From CAYWWY01 sp964462525 (lineage in GTDB: Bacteria > Thermotogota > Thermotogae > MWEM01): a stretch of DNA of 64,000 nucleotides. The DNA is taken from positions 184,835 to 248,834 of the forward strand of contig CAYWWY010000004.1 in NCBI GenBank assembly GCA_964462525.1. Direction: 5' to 3'. How positions within the stretch are numbered: position 1 is the stretch's first letter; each line of letters opens with the position of its first letter. The translations under genes and the position numbers were made by a program. Shown here one piece after another: positions 1-8,290 of this stretch. Under the pieces are notes generated by a model, which was not told the origin of the DNA, searched no databases, and was given only the letters and a program-made list of their open reading frames with translations.

Positions 1-1256
1 TCTTGGTTTTGGGTTACCAAACGCTTAATTTCCGAAAAACTCTCTAATACCGCTTGCTTATATTTTGCAATCGTTTCTTCGTTATGTGCAAAAGAGGCAT
101 AAAAAGCAGTGGAAGCAAGAAACCCTTTTTCGAGCATGAGTTGGGTGAAGAGGGTTTTCAGTACTGAAGGCTCTGGGCAATCGAATCCGAAACGGCACAA
201 TGGGTCGATTCCGGAGATAAGGATTGAAAGACTCGCCTGGTCTGCGGCTTGAGCCCATATCTTTTTAATGGCTTTGCCTGCTTGGATCAATTTCGCTTGT
301 GCCTTTGTTTTTCCCATCTTTTTAATGGTGGCTAAGGCTGCTGATGGGCCAATTCGATCGGTCCAGTAGGTGCTGCTGATGAATGAGTCTTGGGCTTTTT
401 GCATGATCCCTCTTTTTCCAATGACGGCTGCCATGGGAAAGCCGTTGCTGATGCCTTTTGCAAAGATAGCGATGTCTGGTTTGTATTCATAGAGAAGGTG
501 CGCTCCGCCCAAGCAAAGGCGAAATCCCGCGGTGATCTCGTCGATAACTAGAGGAATCTGGTTTTCTTGGGCGATCTGATTGACGGCTTGGAGAAAGTCT
601 GGTCTGGGGTCGGTATTGCGTAGAGGTTCCATGACAATAGCCCCGATCCGATGTCGGTGGGTGCGCCATAGGTTGAGAAATTCTTGGGTGTCGTTGAAGT
701 GAAAGGGAATGGCCGTTCCTTTCAATCCCCGGGGTACTCCAAGGGGTAGAAGGCCTGGGAGCAAGTGGCCATCCAGGGCTGCTTGGTCGGAAAGGTTGGA
801 GGCCAAGTACCAGTCGCTCCATCCGTGGTAGCCGCAGAAGAGAATGGTGTCTTTTCGGGAGAAGGCCCGCGCTATGCGAACAGCGATAGCCATGGCCTCC
901 CCTCCGCTCCGAGCATACCGTACCATCTGGGCCCAGGGATGGAGGCCGATCAGAAGCTCGGCCAGCTCCACTTCTTCGGGAGGGTTGAGTGTGTTCATGT
1001 TACCCTTTCCCACTGCTTCTATCACGGCAGTGTTGACCTCCTGGTCGGCATATCCGAGCGGGCAGGCTCCGATACCCATATAGCTGAAATCGTAATAATG
1101 ATTATTATCCAGGTCCCAAACTTCGCATCCTTCGGAACGGCTGTAGTAAGCGGGCCATATGTCAGGGAGGAACATTTCCGGACGCTTGGAGAGGAGCTGG
1201 GTTCCGCCGGGTATGATAGTTTTGGCTTTTCGGTACAGGTCTTGTCCTTTGCCCAT
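1..1256 (-). CDS. Class III (GSA-type) PLP aminotransferase, 3' end cut by window
   Basis: A PLP-dependent aminotransferase of the glutamate-1-semialdehyde aminomutase branch of class III, the type found in surface-polysaccharide loci. About 418 residues are visible and the C-terminus lies beyond position 1. The N-terminus carries the family opening PGGTQLLSKRPE, then an RSGGEA motif that binds the cofactor phosphate, a VIDEITAGFR motif with the Asp that contacts the pyridine nitrogen, and FAKGISNGFP with the Schiff-base Lys. The ATG at 1256 follows AAGGAGG, which overlaps the stop of the preceding gene, so the two are coupled. In a nonulosonic-acid locus the expected job is amination of a keto-sugar, normally done by a DegT/PseC-type enzyme. 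None is present here, so this enzyme may replace it; that role is inference. A heme-pathway role is unlikely because no heme genes are nearby. Confidence 0.85.
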   Translation of the reverse strand, partial: MGKGQDLYRKAKTIIPGGTQLLSKRPEMFLPDIWPAYYSRSEGCEVWDLDNNHYYDFSYMGIGACPLGYADQEVNTAVIEAVGKGNMNTLNPPEEVELAELLIGLHPWAQMVRYARSGGEAMAIAVRIARAFSRKDTILFCGYHGWSDWYLASNLSDQAALDGHLLPGLLPLGVPRGLKGTAIPFHFNDTQEFLNLWRTHRHRIGAIVMEPLRNTDPRPDFLQAVNQIAQENQIPLVIDEITAGFRLCLGGAHLLYEYKPDIAIFAKGISNGFPMAAVIGKRGIMQKAQDSFISSTYWTDRIGPSAALATIKKMGKTKAQAKLIQAGKAIKKIWAQAADQASLSILISGIDPLCRFGFDCPEPSVLKTLFTQLMLEKGFLASTAFYASFAHNEETIAKYKQAVLESFSEIKRLVTQNQ

Positions 1257-1270
1257 TTTAATGTGCCTCC

Positions 1271-2569
1271 TTAGATGGTTCTTTCGTCTTCCAAAGATTT
1301 TTTCAACCCTTCGTTGATGGGGATATGGATATTTTGCCCAGCTTCATGAGGATGGGACTTGATCCACTTCAGGATTTCATCCATTCCAAAATACCTTCCT
1401 TCTTTTCCTAAGTCTTGAAAAATCTTCTGAATCAAATCGAAATCTTCCTGCTGATCGACTGTCCATCGCAGATGGCTGTAATTGGCTTGATCCAGTGCCA
1501 CGTTTATCTTTCGCATATGCTTTCTCAAGTAAGGGGTGACATGTTCCCGATCAGACTTCATGGTGGCTTTTTGATTGGCTTGCTCCAAAGCATGGATACT
1601 AAAGACTTCCGTATCCAAACCATCGGGGTACGTGAGAAAGTCTATATTCGATGCGTAGTCCACATTTTGCGCGTTATCTTGGTACACTTCTACGACCCGG
1701 TCAATGACCTCGGGGTCGATCAAAGGGCAATCTCCGGTTATCCGGACTAAGATCTGGGCCCGATATGCTTTGGCGGCTTCGTAAAAGCGAGTAAGCACAT
1801 CGTTCAGGTCCCCCCGATAGTAGGGGATTGCGTGATGCTCGCACAATTGAACCAGAGGGTTGTCGGAAGGATCCACAGATGTGGCAATGATGGTCTGGTG
1901 AACTGATCGGGCTTTTCGTACGCGATCGTAAACCTGCTGAATCATGGGTTTCCTCCCCAGCTCCTTGAGCACCTTACCTGGAAGCCGTGAGGAGCTGCAC
2001 CGAGCCTGGATAATGGCTACCACTTTTTTTCCATATACCAGCCATCGTTGGCGTGTGATCGACATGAACAAAGAATCGACATACTGTCCTTGAACGAGCT
2101 GATCCTGGCATTTTTTGCCCTCTTCCTGAAAACCGATTTTTCGGTAGATGGCGCTTGCTGAAGGGTTTGTTTCCAACACACCGAGATAGACCCGGTTCAA
2201 GTTCAGAATGGAGAAAGCGTAATCGACCACCAATTTTGTCGTTTGGGTTGCATATCCCTTTCCCCAGGAGGCTCTGTCTCCTATGAGGATTCCATAATCA
2301 GCCTTTCGGTTGATCCAGTCGATGTGATCGAGTTTAACGTTGCCGATGTGGCGGTTTTGGTCTTTCCGGTAGATGGCGAAGGTGATGCGGTAAGCATGGT
2401 TCGATGATGCAATGAAGCTTTGCACATCTTCTAGGGATTGCGGAGTTTTTCCGCTGACCAAAGTTCGTGTGACCTGCTCGTCGTTCATCCAGTCTACGTA
2501 GGTTTCTGTACATTCCTTTTGGGTTAGTTTTTTCAGACCGATCGATTCCGTTTCCAGGAAATACATCAT
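1271..2569 (-). CDS. GNAT acetyltransferase fused to SpsF-like cytidylyltransferase
   Basis: A two-domain protein of 432 residues. Residues about 1-175 form a RimJ-like GNAT acetyltransferase with the acetyl-CoA loop around ASWGKGYATQ and a C-terminal NPSASAIYRKIGF segment. Residues about 180-430 are an SpsF-type nucleotidyltransferase: IIQARCSSSRLPGKVL is the nucleotide-binding loop, followed by RITGDCPLIDP with metal-binding acidic residues. The first domain would acetylate an amino-sugar (the PseH role) and the second would activate the acidic sugar with CMP (the PseF role). A longer reading from 2587 is possible, but the ATG at 2569 has GGGAGG five bases upstream and begins just after the aldo/keto reductase stop. 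The domain families are clear; the substrate is inferred from the pseI context. Confidence 0.85.
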   Translation of the reverse strand: MMYFLETESIGLKKLTQKECTETYVDWMNDEQVTRTLVSGKTPQSLEDVQSFIASSNHAYRITFAIYRKDQNRHIGNVKLDHIDWINRKADYGILIGDRASWGKGYATQTTKLVVDYAFSILNLNRVYLGVLETNPSASAIYRKIGFQEEGKKCQDQLVQGQYVDSLFMSITRQRWLVYGKKVVAIIQARCSSSRLPGKVLKELGRKPMIQQVYDRVRKARSVHQTIIATSVDPSDNPLVQLCEHHAIPYYRGDLNDVLTRFYEAAKAYRAQILVRITGDCPLIDPEVIDRVVEVYQDNAQNVDYASNIDFLTYPDGLDTEVFSIHALEQANQKATMKSDREHVTPYLRKHMRKINVALDQANYSHLRWTVDQQEDFDLIQKIFQDLGKEGRYFGMDEILKWIKSHPHEAGQNIHIPINEGLKKSLEDERTI

Positions 2570-2580
2570 TGGTTCCTCCC

Positions 2581-3513
2581 TTACCATTGTCTCGGATCGA
2601 TGATATTGGTGGGAATGTCTGAAAAGACTTCCTTTTGTTTATGGATGGCCAGGCTTGGCACCTTATGAAGGGTATTCCAGACTTGGATGTTCTTTTTTAA
2701 CTGTTCTTCCCTCTCCACACCGATTAAAACGCTGTCGATTTCGCGGAACTGTGCAACGAAGGCCATAGCTAATTGTTGAATAGAACAACCATATTCTATC
2801 GTCATCTCTTGTAGTTTCTTGAGATAAGGAGTTGCGTTTCTCAGTTTTTCGGGCAGGATTTCCTTGGAAAGGAAGAAGAAGCCTTGGAGATATATGCTTC
2901 GAGCGTAGATGGTCCACCCCTGATCTTTCATCCTCTGAAGAAGCTGGTTACGGAGGAACCTGTGGTCAAAGAGATTGAGTGGGATCTGAATGGAACGAAT
3001 GGGTTCGATTGCTTTGGTCTTTTTAAGGAGATACTCTGCCTCCTGTGGCTCGTAGACTGATATGCCTGCATGAAGGATCTTCCCCTTTTCTTGGGCTTGA
3101 TGAAAGGCTTGGACGATTTCTGCCTGATACCGGAGGATGTCATGAAAGTCATGGAGCATAGCAAGAGACAGTTGTGGAAGGCCCATAGACACAATAGAAG
3201 CATTGATGCTGCGATGAATATTGTCTTCTACCCGTTCGGAAAGTGTTTTTTCTTTAGATAGAGATGCGATTTTGGTCCCGATCCAAAGATTCGGGATGTA
3301 CTCAGGATGTTTTTCTAAAAATGCTCCTATACGGGATTCACTCTGGCCGTATGTGGAAGCTGTGTCCCAAGAGGTAATACCTTGATCAATAGCCAGGGCT
3401 AGGATTCGAAAGACCTCTTCTTGTACTGGCATCCCTTGAAAGTTTGCAATACCATAAGACAGGCCCAATTGAGCGGTACCCAATGTGAGCAATGAAATTT
3501 TCGGCTTTTGCAT
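2581..3513 (-). CDS. Aldo/keto reductase of a surface-sugar locus
   Basis: A 310-residue NAD(P)H-dependent aldo/keto reductase. The catalytic tetrad is visible as Asp in SWDTASTYG, Tyr in the same segment, Lys in IGTKIAS and His in AMLHDFHD. The C-terminal AMAFVAQF and VLIGVEREEQLKKN segments match the cofactor-binding end of the family. Homologues occur in nonulosonic-acid and spore-coat polysaccharide loci next to SpsF-like genes, and that is the context here. It probably reduces or oxidises a keto-sugar intermediate. The stop lies 11 bases before the start of the GNAT-cytidylyltransferase, whose Shine-Dalgarno overlaps this gene's end. Substrate unknown. Confidence 0.85.
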   Translation of the reverse strand: MQKPKISLLTLGTAQLGLSYGIANFQGMPVQEEVFRILALAIDQGITSWDTASTYGQSESRIGAFLEKHPEYIPNLWIGTKIASLSKEKTLSERVEDNIHRSINASIVSMGLPQLSLAMLHDFHDILRYQAEIVQAFHQAQEKGKILHAGISVYEPQEAEYLLKKTKAIEPIRSIQIPLNLFDHRFLRNQLLQRMKDQGWTIYARSIYLQGFFFLSKEILPEKLRNATPYLKKLQEMTIEYGCSIQQLAMAFVAQFREIDSVLIGVEREEQLKKNIQVWNTLHKVPSLAIHKQKEVFSDIPTNIIDPRQW

Positions 3514-3537
3514 ATTCCTTTTCTTTCTTCCCTTCTT

Positions 3538-4308
3538 TCATTCTTCCTTTTCTAGTTGAATGCCAATGGAAAGAAAGTATTTCTTCCCTTCTTCCAAAAA
3601 CCAAGCATTTTGATAAGGAGGAAATGTTAGTGCCCTCAATAGGTTGATCCATTCTCGAGCAGTCTGTCTTTGATCCATCCGGATATGGAGAAGCTCTAAA
3701 AAATCGCTATGAGTGTGGTGGGTCCCTTCCTCAAGTGGTGTAAAAGGTGTGATTTTTCTTTGGAGATATGGGATCAAGGCCTTCTCTAAAACTTTAATCG
3801 AAGTGCGTTCCAGCTTGTGGTAAAGCGTTTTTGCGTTATCATCTGGTTCCACAGGCACTTTTTCTCTGTAGACAATTGGTCCTTGGTCTATCTTAGGGGT
3901 CATGATATGAAGGGTAACTCCCGCAGGAGAACCGTCGATCAGTGGCCATACATTCGGGTGCTTTCCTTTATTCCATGGAAGGTATCCGGTATGAAGATTC
4001 AGCGCATTTTCAAAAAGGACTAAAACCCTTTCTGGGATCAGATACCCAAAGTTTACTGAAAGTAAGATATCCGTATCTTGCTCTTTGATTGCTTGGACTA
4101 TTTTATCCTGGGACTTTTTTTCCCAAGTGATAACGGAAATACCCTTATTTTCAGCAATCTCCTTGATTTCTCGAAGGCGTTGGGCATTTTTCTCTGGATG
4201 CACTAATAGCGCTTTGATAATGATTGTATCGCATTGCAAGAGGTATCGGAATGAAATGAGCCCATTGGTATTGTTTATCGCCAAAAGGATAGCAACCTTA
4301 TCCGACAT
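3538..4308 (-). CDS. Sugar N-formyltransferase (Fmt/ArnA-like fold)
   Basis: A 256-residue protein of the 10-formyltetrahydrofolate-dependent formyltransferase family. The catalytic Asn-His-Asp triad is intact: N104 and H106 in the NLHTGYLPWNKG motif and D141 in IDQGPIV. It is shorter than methionyl-tRNA formyltransferase (about 310 residues) and lacks a clear tRNA-binding C-terminal barrel, so an amino-sugar substrate is more likely. The surrounding genes are a deacetylase, a second formyltransferase and nonulosonic-acid enzymes. Likely role: N-formylation of an amino group exposed by the neighbouring deacetylase (inference). Confidence 0.8.
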   Translation of the reverse strand: MSDKVAILLAINNTNGLISFRYLLQCDTIIIKALLVHPEKNAQRLREIKEIAENKGISVITWEKKSQDKIVQAIKEQDTDILLSVNFGYLIPERVLVLFENALNLHTGYLPWNKGKHPNVWPLIDGSPAGVTLHIMTPKIDQGPIVYREKVPVEPDDNAKTLYHKLERTSIKVLEKALIPYLQRKITPFTPLEEGTHHTHSDFLELLHIRMDQRQTAREWINLLRALTFPPYQNAWFLEEGKKYFLSIGIQLEKEE

Positions 4309-4312
4309 CTTG

Positions 4313-4993
4313 TCATTGAACCTTCCGAATCAAGATCAAAGGTTCAGCATACTGCAATCCCACGCGGTTACCCCAATATTGGGCGTGATTGATAACTGAA
4401 CCCAAAGATCGGGAATGGGGGTAGGGTTTCATTTCTGAAGCGTAGTGGGAAAGGGCTTTGATCTTTTTCTGGATCGTGGTTTTGACATCAACATAGACAT
4501 TTGGAGAAAAAGATGGTTGCGTTTGAGGTTCGAGCCAGTCTGTCGATGACGGAATGAAAAACGAATAGATATCCGGGTGATCCGTTCCGTTCTGTGGTCG
4601 GCACGAGGTCATGACTGCCTGGAAAGTGATTCTGTGGTCGATGTTGAGGTCGTGGGAGAAGTGTGTCATGATAATGGTTGGTTTGTAAGAGGCAATCTCT
4701 TTTTCCACGGCTTTGACCACTTCTAAAAGGGGCAGTCGATCCATTGCATTGTCGGGGAAGTCTAAGAATTTGATTTCGCCAATCCCCAGGTATTTATTAG
4801 CCGCTTGCGCATCGGACCGCAATGATTCTAAAGGGCTGTATGTAGAACCTTGCTGTTGATCCCGAGAGAGCAGGCCAGTGGCGAGGATCAAGCTTTTGGC
4901 CATTGCGCCTTCTTCAATCCATCGGCATACGGTTGCTCCCACTCCCAGAAGTTCGTCGTCGGGATGTGCCGCTATGATCAGGATCTTATTCAT
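4313..4993 (-). CDS. PIG-L/LmbE-family N-deacetylase
   Basis: A 226-residue zinc-dependent deacetylase of the PIG-L/LmbE family. The zinc-binding AHPDDE motif lies at about residues 9-14 (IIAAHPDDELLG), and a later HFSHDLNIDHR segment supplies the third zinc ligand and a catalytic His. Family members remove acetyl groups from GlcNAc-type sugars. The reading frame extends upstream to 5140, but the ATG at 4993 begins right before the conserved first strand. It overlaps the end of the second formyltransferase by eight bases and is followed after four bases by the first formyltransferase. A deacetylase between two formyltransferases suggests replacement of acetyl by formyl on the sugar. Confidence 0.85.
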   Translation of the reverse strand: MNKILIIAAHPDDELLGVGATVCRWIEEGAMAKSLILATGLLSRDQQQGSTYSPLESLRSDAQAANKYLGIGEIKFLDFPDNAMDRLPLLEVVKAVEKEIASYKPTIIMTHFSHDLNIDHRITFQAVMTSCRPQNGTDHPDIYSFFIPSSTDWLEPQTQPSFSPNVYVDVKTTIQKKIKALSHYASEMKPYPHSRSLGSVINHAQYWGNRVGLQYAEPLILIRKVQ

Positions 4994-5678
4994 CCTTTTC
5001 CCCTTTTTTTGGTCGAATCCGAACACGGGCTTCGATTGATCCGTTGCGTAGGGTGGCATGATTGATTTCAAAACGAAAGCAATCCGTTTCAAGGTAGGCG
5101 GGTGGATATCCTTCAGCATCGAGCATGCGAATATGGTCATATATACTTACCAAATCTTTATTTCCTCTTAGGTTGCTTTCTTTCGGCGTTCTCCTTGGAA
5201 AGGTCGTTACCTTGCCTTTCTGAGGTTGGGGGACGATCGTTTCTTGGATCAATCGAGGGATCATTTTCTGGAAAATGATTTCTGAAGCTCGTATATAAAT
5301 CTCTTCAGCAGATCCATAAAGAGATAGCTCTTCTTTCATGTAAATTGGCCCGGCGTCTATCTCTCTAACTACGCGGATGGCTGAAATCTTTGTTTGGTAA
5401 ATTCCTCTGCTGATAAGATTTTGTAATGGGCTCCCCCCTCTACCGAAAGGCAAATCGGTCATATGGAATACGATGCACTCAAAAGTGTCGTAAACCGACT
5501 TTGGAATGATCCATGACCAATGAGGAAAGAAGATCTTTTCTGGGCTGGATATTTCAGCAGTTTCCTTCAGAGTTTCCTTGTCTTGTATAATATCGAAGTC
5601 GTGCTCAGGAAAGAGAGCTTGGAGTTTCTTTGCTTGCTCCAGGTTCCACGATTTGGTTGTGGCAATGAGATATCGCAC
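4986..5678 (-). CDS. Divergent formyltransferase-family protein
   Basis: A 230-residue protein related to the formyltransferase N-terminal domain. The region FHMTDLPFGRGGSPLQNLI (about residues 71-89) contains the catalytic His (H72), and EIDAGPIY contains the catalytic Asp (D108). The position two residues before the His, normally Asn, is V70. The N-terminus MRYLIATTKSWN is a short Rossmann strand unlike that of the neighbouring Fmt-type enzyme, so the two are not recent duplicates. It overlaps the deacetylase gene by eight bases. It may formylate another amino group on the same sugar, or use a different acyl donor. Function uncertain. Confidence 0.7.
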   Translation of the reverse strand: MRYLIATTKSWNLEQAKKLQALFPEHDFDIIQDKETLKETAEISSPEKIFFPHWSWIIPKSVYDTFECIVFHMTDLPFGRGGSPLQNLISRGIYQTKISAIRVVREIDAGPIYMKEELSLYGSAEEIYIRASEIIFQKMIPRLIQETIVPQPQKGKVTTFPRRTPKESNLRGNKDLVSIYDHIRMLDAEGYPPAYLETDCFRFEINHATLRNGSIEARVRIRPKKGEKDE

Positions 5679-6143
5679 TGGTTACCTTCTTTCTCTTGAC
5701 GGTCCATGCTTTCCAAAAGCAATCCGGCGGGCCTTCTCCCTTTGACTTAATGCAGAATATGAAACCCCTTCCTATCGCCCTCAAATACTCTTTTTTTCAT
5801 TCAGACCGGCTTTACCCTTTTCTTTCAAAGACATTTTTGGATCGGATGTTGAAAGGCATTTTCGGTTTCTGTTTGATTAAAAAAACCCCAGGATTCGTCC
5901 ATGGTATGGCTCAGTACACTCGTGATTTTCGGAAGCCAAGTCCAGATAATGGCCTTGTCCAAACTTATTATATCACACCGTCCGATCAATCCCATCGGTA
6001 AATAAAACAGAGAATCCAAACGGGTGCTAGAAAGAGCAGACAGAAGGGAGGACTTTGGGAAAATGACAGTGAAGCCGCGGTTGGATGGAGCAGGCTGGTC
6101 CACGAGATCGGATCGTTGGATTGTTGAAATGGATTGTTACAGT
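5679..6143. other. Intergenic gap inside the sugar locus
   Basis: About 465 bases between pseI and the divergent formyltransferase gene. Short frames exist on both strands but none has a convincing start or family motif. The only signal I support is the minus-strand extended -10 element at 5967-5972. Confidence 0.5.
5967..5972 (-). promoter_or_regulatory. Extended -10 promoter for the formyltransferase side of the locus
   Basis: On the minus strand TATAAT is preceded by TGA, giving the extended -10 pattern TGnTATAAT. No good -35 is seen at 16-18 bases. It would give a leader of about 280 bases before the gene starting at 5678. Confidence 0.45.
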
Positions 6144-7193
6144 TTATCCCACCCATTCCCACCGCATTGGTGTTCCTCGAGAAATGGTTTTTTTCGCTGT
6201 TTTTCCCAGGATCTCTTTGAGGTATTTCGGATGAAGGCCGTCACCTGGGCGGATGGAACGGACATTCTCCAAAGTGAAATGTTCGCCTGCTTTCATGTCT
6301 TTGACCACAAAAAGGGAACGAGAAAATACCTTGCCTTGGGTTTTGGCTTTTTGGGTGAGCTGATAGCTTACCTTTCCCAGAGCCTTTTCCACATCCCGAA
6401 CGGATTGGACCATCTGTTTGAATTCATGGGGTTCCAAAGAGAAGGCGCTGTCGGCTCCCCCTGCCTTGCGGTCGATGGTGAAGTGTTTTTCGATCACTTG
6501 AGTGCCCAAGGCTACAGCCGCAATAGGCGCGGAGATTCCCAGGGTGTGATCGGAAAGGCCGGTGATGACGCCGAAAGCCTGGGCCATGTGGGGGATTGTA
6601 CGCAGATTTGCCTCTTCGATCGGGGCGGGGTATGCGCTTGTGCATTTGAGGAGGATGATCTGGTCGTTTCCTTGTCCTTTGCAGGTTTCCACCGCATCTT
6701 CAATATCAGCAAGAGTGGCCACGCCTGTGGAGATCAGGATGGGTTTTCCTTTTGCCGCCACATGTGCGATGAGCGGTAGGTCATGGATCTCAAAAGAGGC
6801 GATTTTGTACAGAGGCACATCCATGGTTTCAAGAAAATCAGCGGCCGATGGGTCAAATGGAGTGGAAAACCAGATCAACCCGAGTTGTTCCGCATAGCCC
6901 TTCAATTGCGGTTGCCATTCCCAGGGTGTGTACGCTTCTTTGTAGAGGTCGTACAGGGTTCGGCCATCCCACAGCGTCCCTTGTTTGATCTTGAAGAATT
7001 CGTTATCGCAGTCGATGGTCATGGTGTCGGCTGTGTAGGTTTGGAGTTTGATGGCGTCCGCTCCTGATTCTTTGGCTGCTTCGATAATCCTTTTGGCCAG
7101 ACGGATATCCTGCTGGTGATTGGCCGACATCTCTGCAATAATGAAGGTGGGATGACCTTCGCCGATGCTTCTTTCTGCTATTCGGACATGCAT
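6144..7193 (-). CDS. pseI: Pseudaminic-acid-type synthase (NeuB family)
   Basis: A 349-residue PEP-condensing synthase that joins phosphoenolpyruvate to a six-carbon sugar to make a nine-carbon nonulosonic acid. Residues about 1-285 form the NeuB TIM barrel, with IIAEMSANH, KLQTYTADT, LYDLYKEAYTPWEWQ, FSTPFD and the metal/substrate segment IEKHFTIDRK; residues about 290-349 form the antifreeze-like SAF domain. The LWDGRTLYDLYKEAYTPW block is typical of pseudaminic-acid rather than sialic-acid synthases. ATG 7193 follows AGGAGGATCCC, a strong ribosome site. It anchors the interpretation of this locus. The exact sugar, pseudaminic, legionaminic or a variant, is not settled by sequence alone. 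Confidence 0.9.
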   Translation of the reverse strand: MHVRIAERSIGEGHPTFIIAEMSANHQQDIRLAKRIIEAAKESGADAIKLQTYTADTMTIDCDNEFFKIKQGTLWDGRTLYDLYKEAYTPWEWQPQLKGYAEQLGLIWFSTPFDPSAADFLETMDVPLYKIASFEIHDLPLIAHVAAKGKPILISTGVATLADIEDAVETCKGQGNDQIILLKCTSAYPAPIEEANLRTIPHMAQAFGVITGLSDHTLGISAPIAAVALGTQVIEKHFTIDRKAGGADSAFSLEPHEFKQMVQSVRDVEKALGKVSYQLTQKAKTQGKVFSRSLFVVKDMKAGEHFTLENVRSIRPGDGLHPKYLKEILGKTAKKTISRGTPMRWEWVG

Positions 7194-7348
7194 GGGATCC
7201 TCCTTTTTTCGTTATCATTCTTGTATACTATGGGATAATCTATTTGAGCTTTCTTGGCTGATGGATGAGAGGAGATTGCCGAATCAATAAAAACAAATTC
7301 GATGCAATCGTAAAAGATTTCAGTTCTGCCTTTCAAGCTGCTTTTAAT

Positions 7349-8290
7349 CTATAAATCCAGATGGCCCTGAATCCATGTGTGCGTTTGCTGAATCCCTTCC
7401 TCGAGGCTGACTCTCGGGCTCCAATCCAATAGACTTTGGGCAAGAACAGGATTGCACTTGAGTTTCAGGATCTCCGCTTGGGGGTGGATGTGGGGCACAT
7501 GGACGATCATTTCGCTGTTGGGTGCGATCATTTCTGCCAGCCTTCGAATGGGAATATCCTGGGATGTGCCTGCATTGAGGATCTTTCCCCATGCCTCTTT
7601 GGATTGGCTGGCTTTGTAGAGAAAGTCCACACAGTCTTCGACATACAATAGATCCCTGGTTTGCGTGCCATCACCGTAGATCTGCAAGGGCTGGTTTTTC
7701 ATGGCGCGTTTGATGAAGACCGCCACCACACCCCCTTCTCCGTTGGTCTTCTGAAAGGGACCATAGGTGTTGAAGGGGCGCACCACCATGGTGGGCAACC
7801 CATAGGAGTGATGGTAGGAGAGGGTCAAAGCTTCCCCGCTGAGTTTGGCCGCTGCGTAGGGGGATGCGGGTTTGGTGGGATGGGTTTCTGTGATCCCGCC
7901 TTCATCCATGCTTTGTTCGTACACCATGCATGTGGACATGAAAAGGAATGGGATGACCTGCTCCTTGCACTGTTGAAGGATCTGGAAGGTTCCAATGATG
8001 TCTCGGTCGATGGTTTGTTGGGGATCATCGATGGACTTTTGCACATTGATCTCGGCCGCCAGGTGGTAGACAAGATCCAACGGTTGTTTGAACAAGTCGA
8101 TCACGGTTTTGGGATCGCGAATGTCTCCTTGGATGAACTGAAAGCGAGAGGAATCGCGGAAGGCCTCGATGTTTTCGATTCTCCCGTTGGATAGGTCGTC
8201 GAGGGCGATGACCGAATGGCCTTCATCGATCAGCCTGCGCACCAACCACCGTCCGATGAACCCCGCCCCTCCGGTGACAAGGGCGATCAT
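7349..8290 (-). CDS. NAD-dependent sugar epimerase/dehydratase (extended SDR)
   Basis: A 313-residue extended short-chain dehydrogenase/reductase of the GalE/WbpP type. The NAD-binding GGAGFIG motif lies at residues 7-13. The catalytic Ser is in MSTCMVYE and the Tyr-x3-Lys pair in SPYAAAKLSG. VRPFNTYGPFQ and GDGTQTRDLLYVEDC are typical substrate-domain motifs. Its ATG overlaps the stop of the dehydratase gene by four bases, so both act on one NDP-sugar pathway, probably 4-epimerisation or dehydration of UDP-GlcNAc. A 155-base gap separates it from pseI. Confidence 0.85.
   Translation of the reverse strand: MIALVTGGAGFIGRWLVRRLIDEGHSVIALDDLSNGRIENIEAFRDSSRFQFIQGDIRDPKTVIDLFKQPLDLVYHLAAEINVQKSIDDPQQTIDRDIIGTFQILQQCKEQVIPFLFMSTCMVYEQSMDEGGITETHPTKPASPYAAAKLSGEALTLSYHHSYGLPTMVVRPFNTYGPFQKTNGEGGVVAVFIKRAMKNQPLQIYGDGTQTRDLLYVEDCVDFLYKASQSKEAWGKILNAGTSQDIPIRRLAEMIAPNSEMIVHVPHIHPQAEILKLKCNPVLAQSLLDWSPRVSLEEGIQQTHTWIQGHLDL

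Noticed and set aside
6024..6779. Long plus-strand open frame opposite pseI
   Set aside because: It is antisense to a gene with intact PseI motifs and has no ribosome site or recognisable domain.
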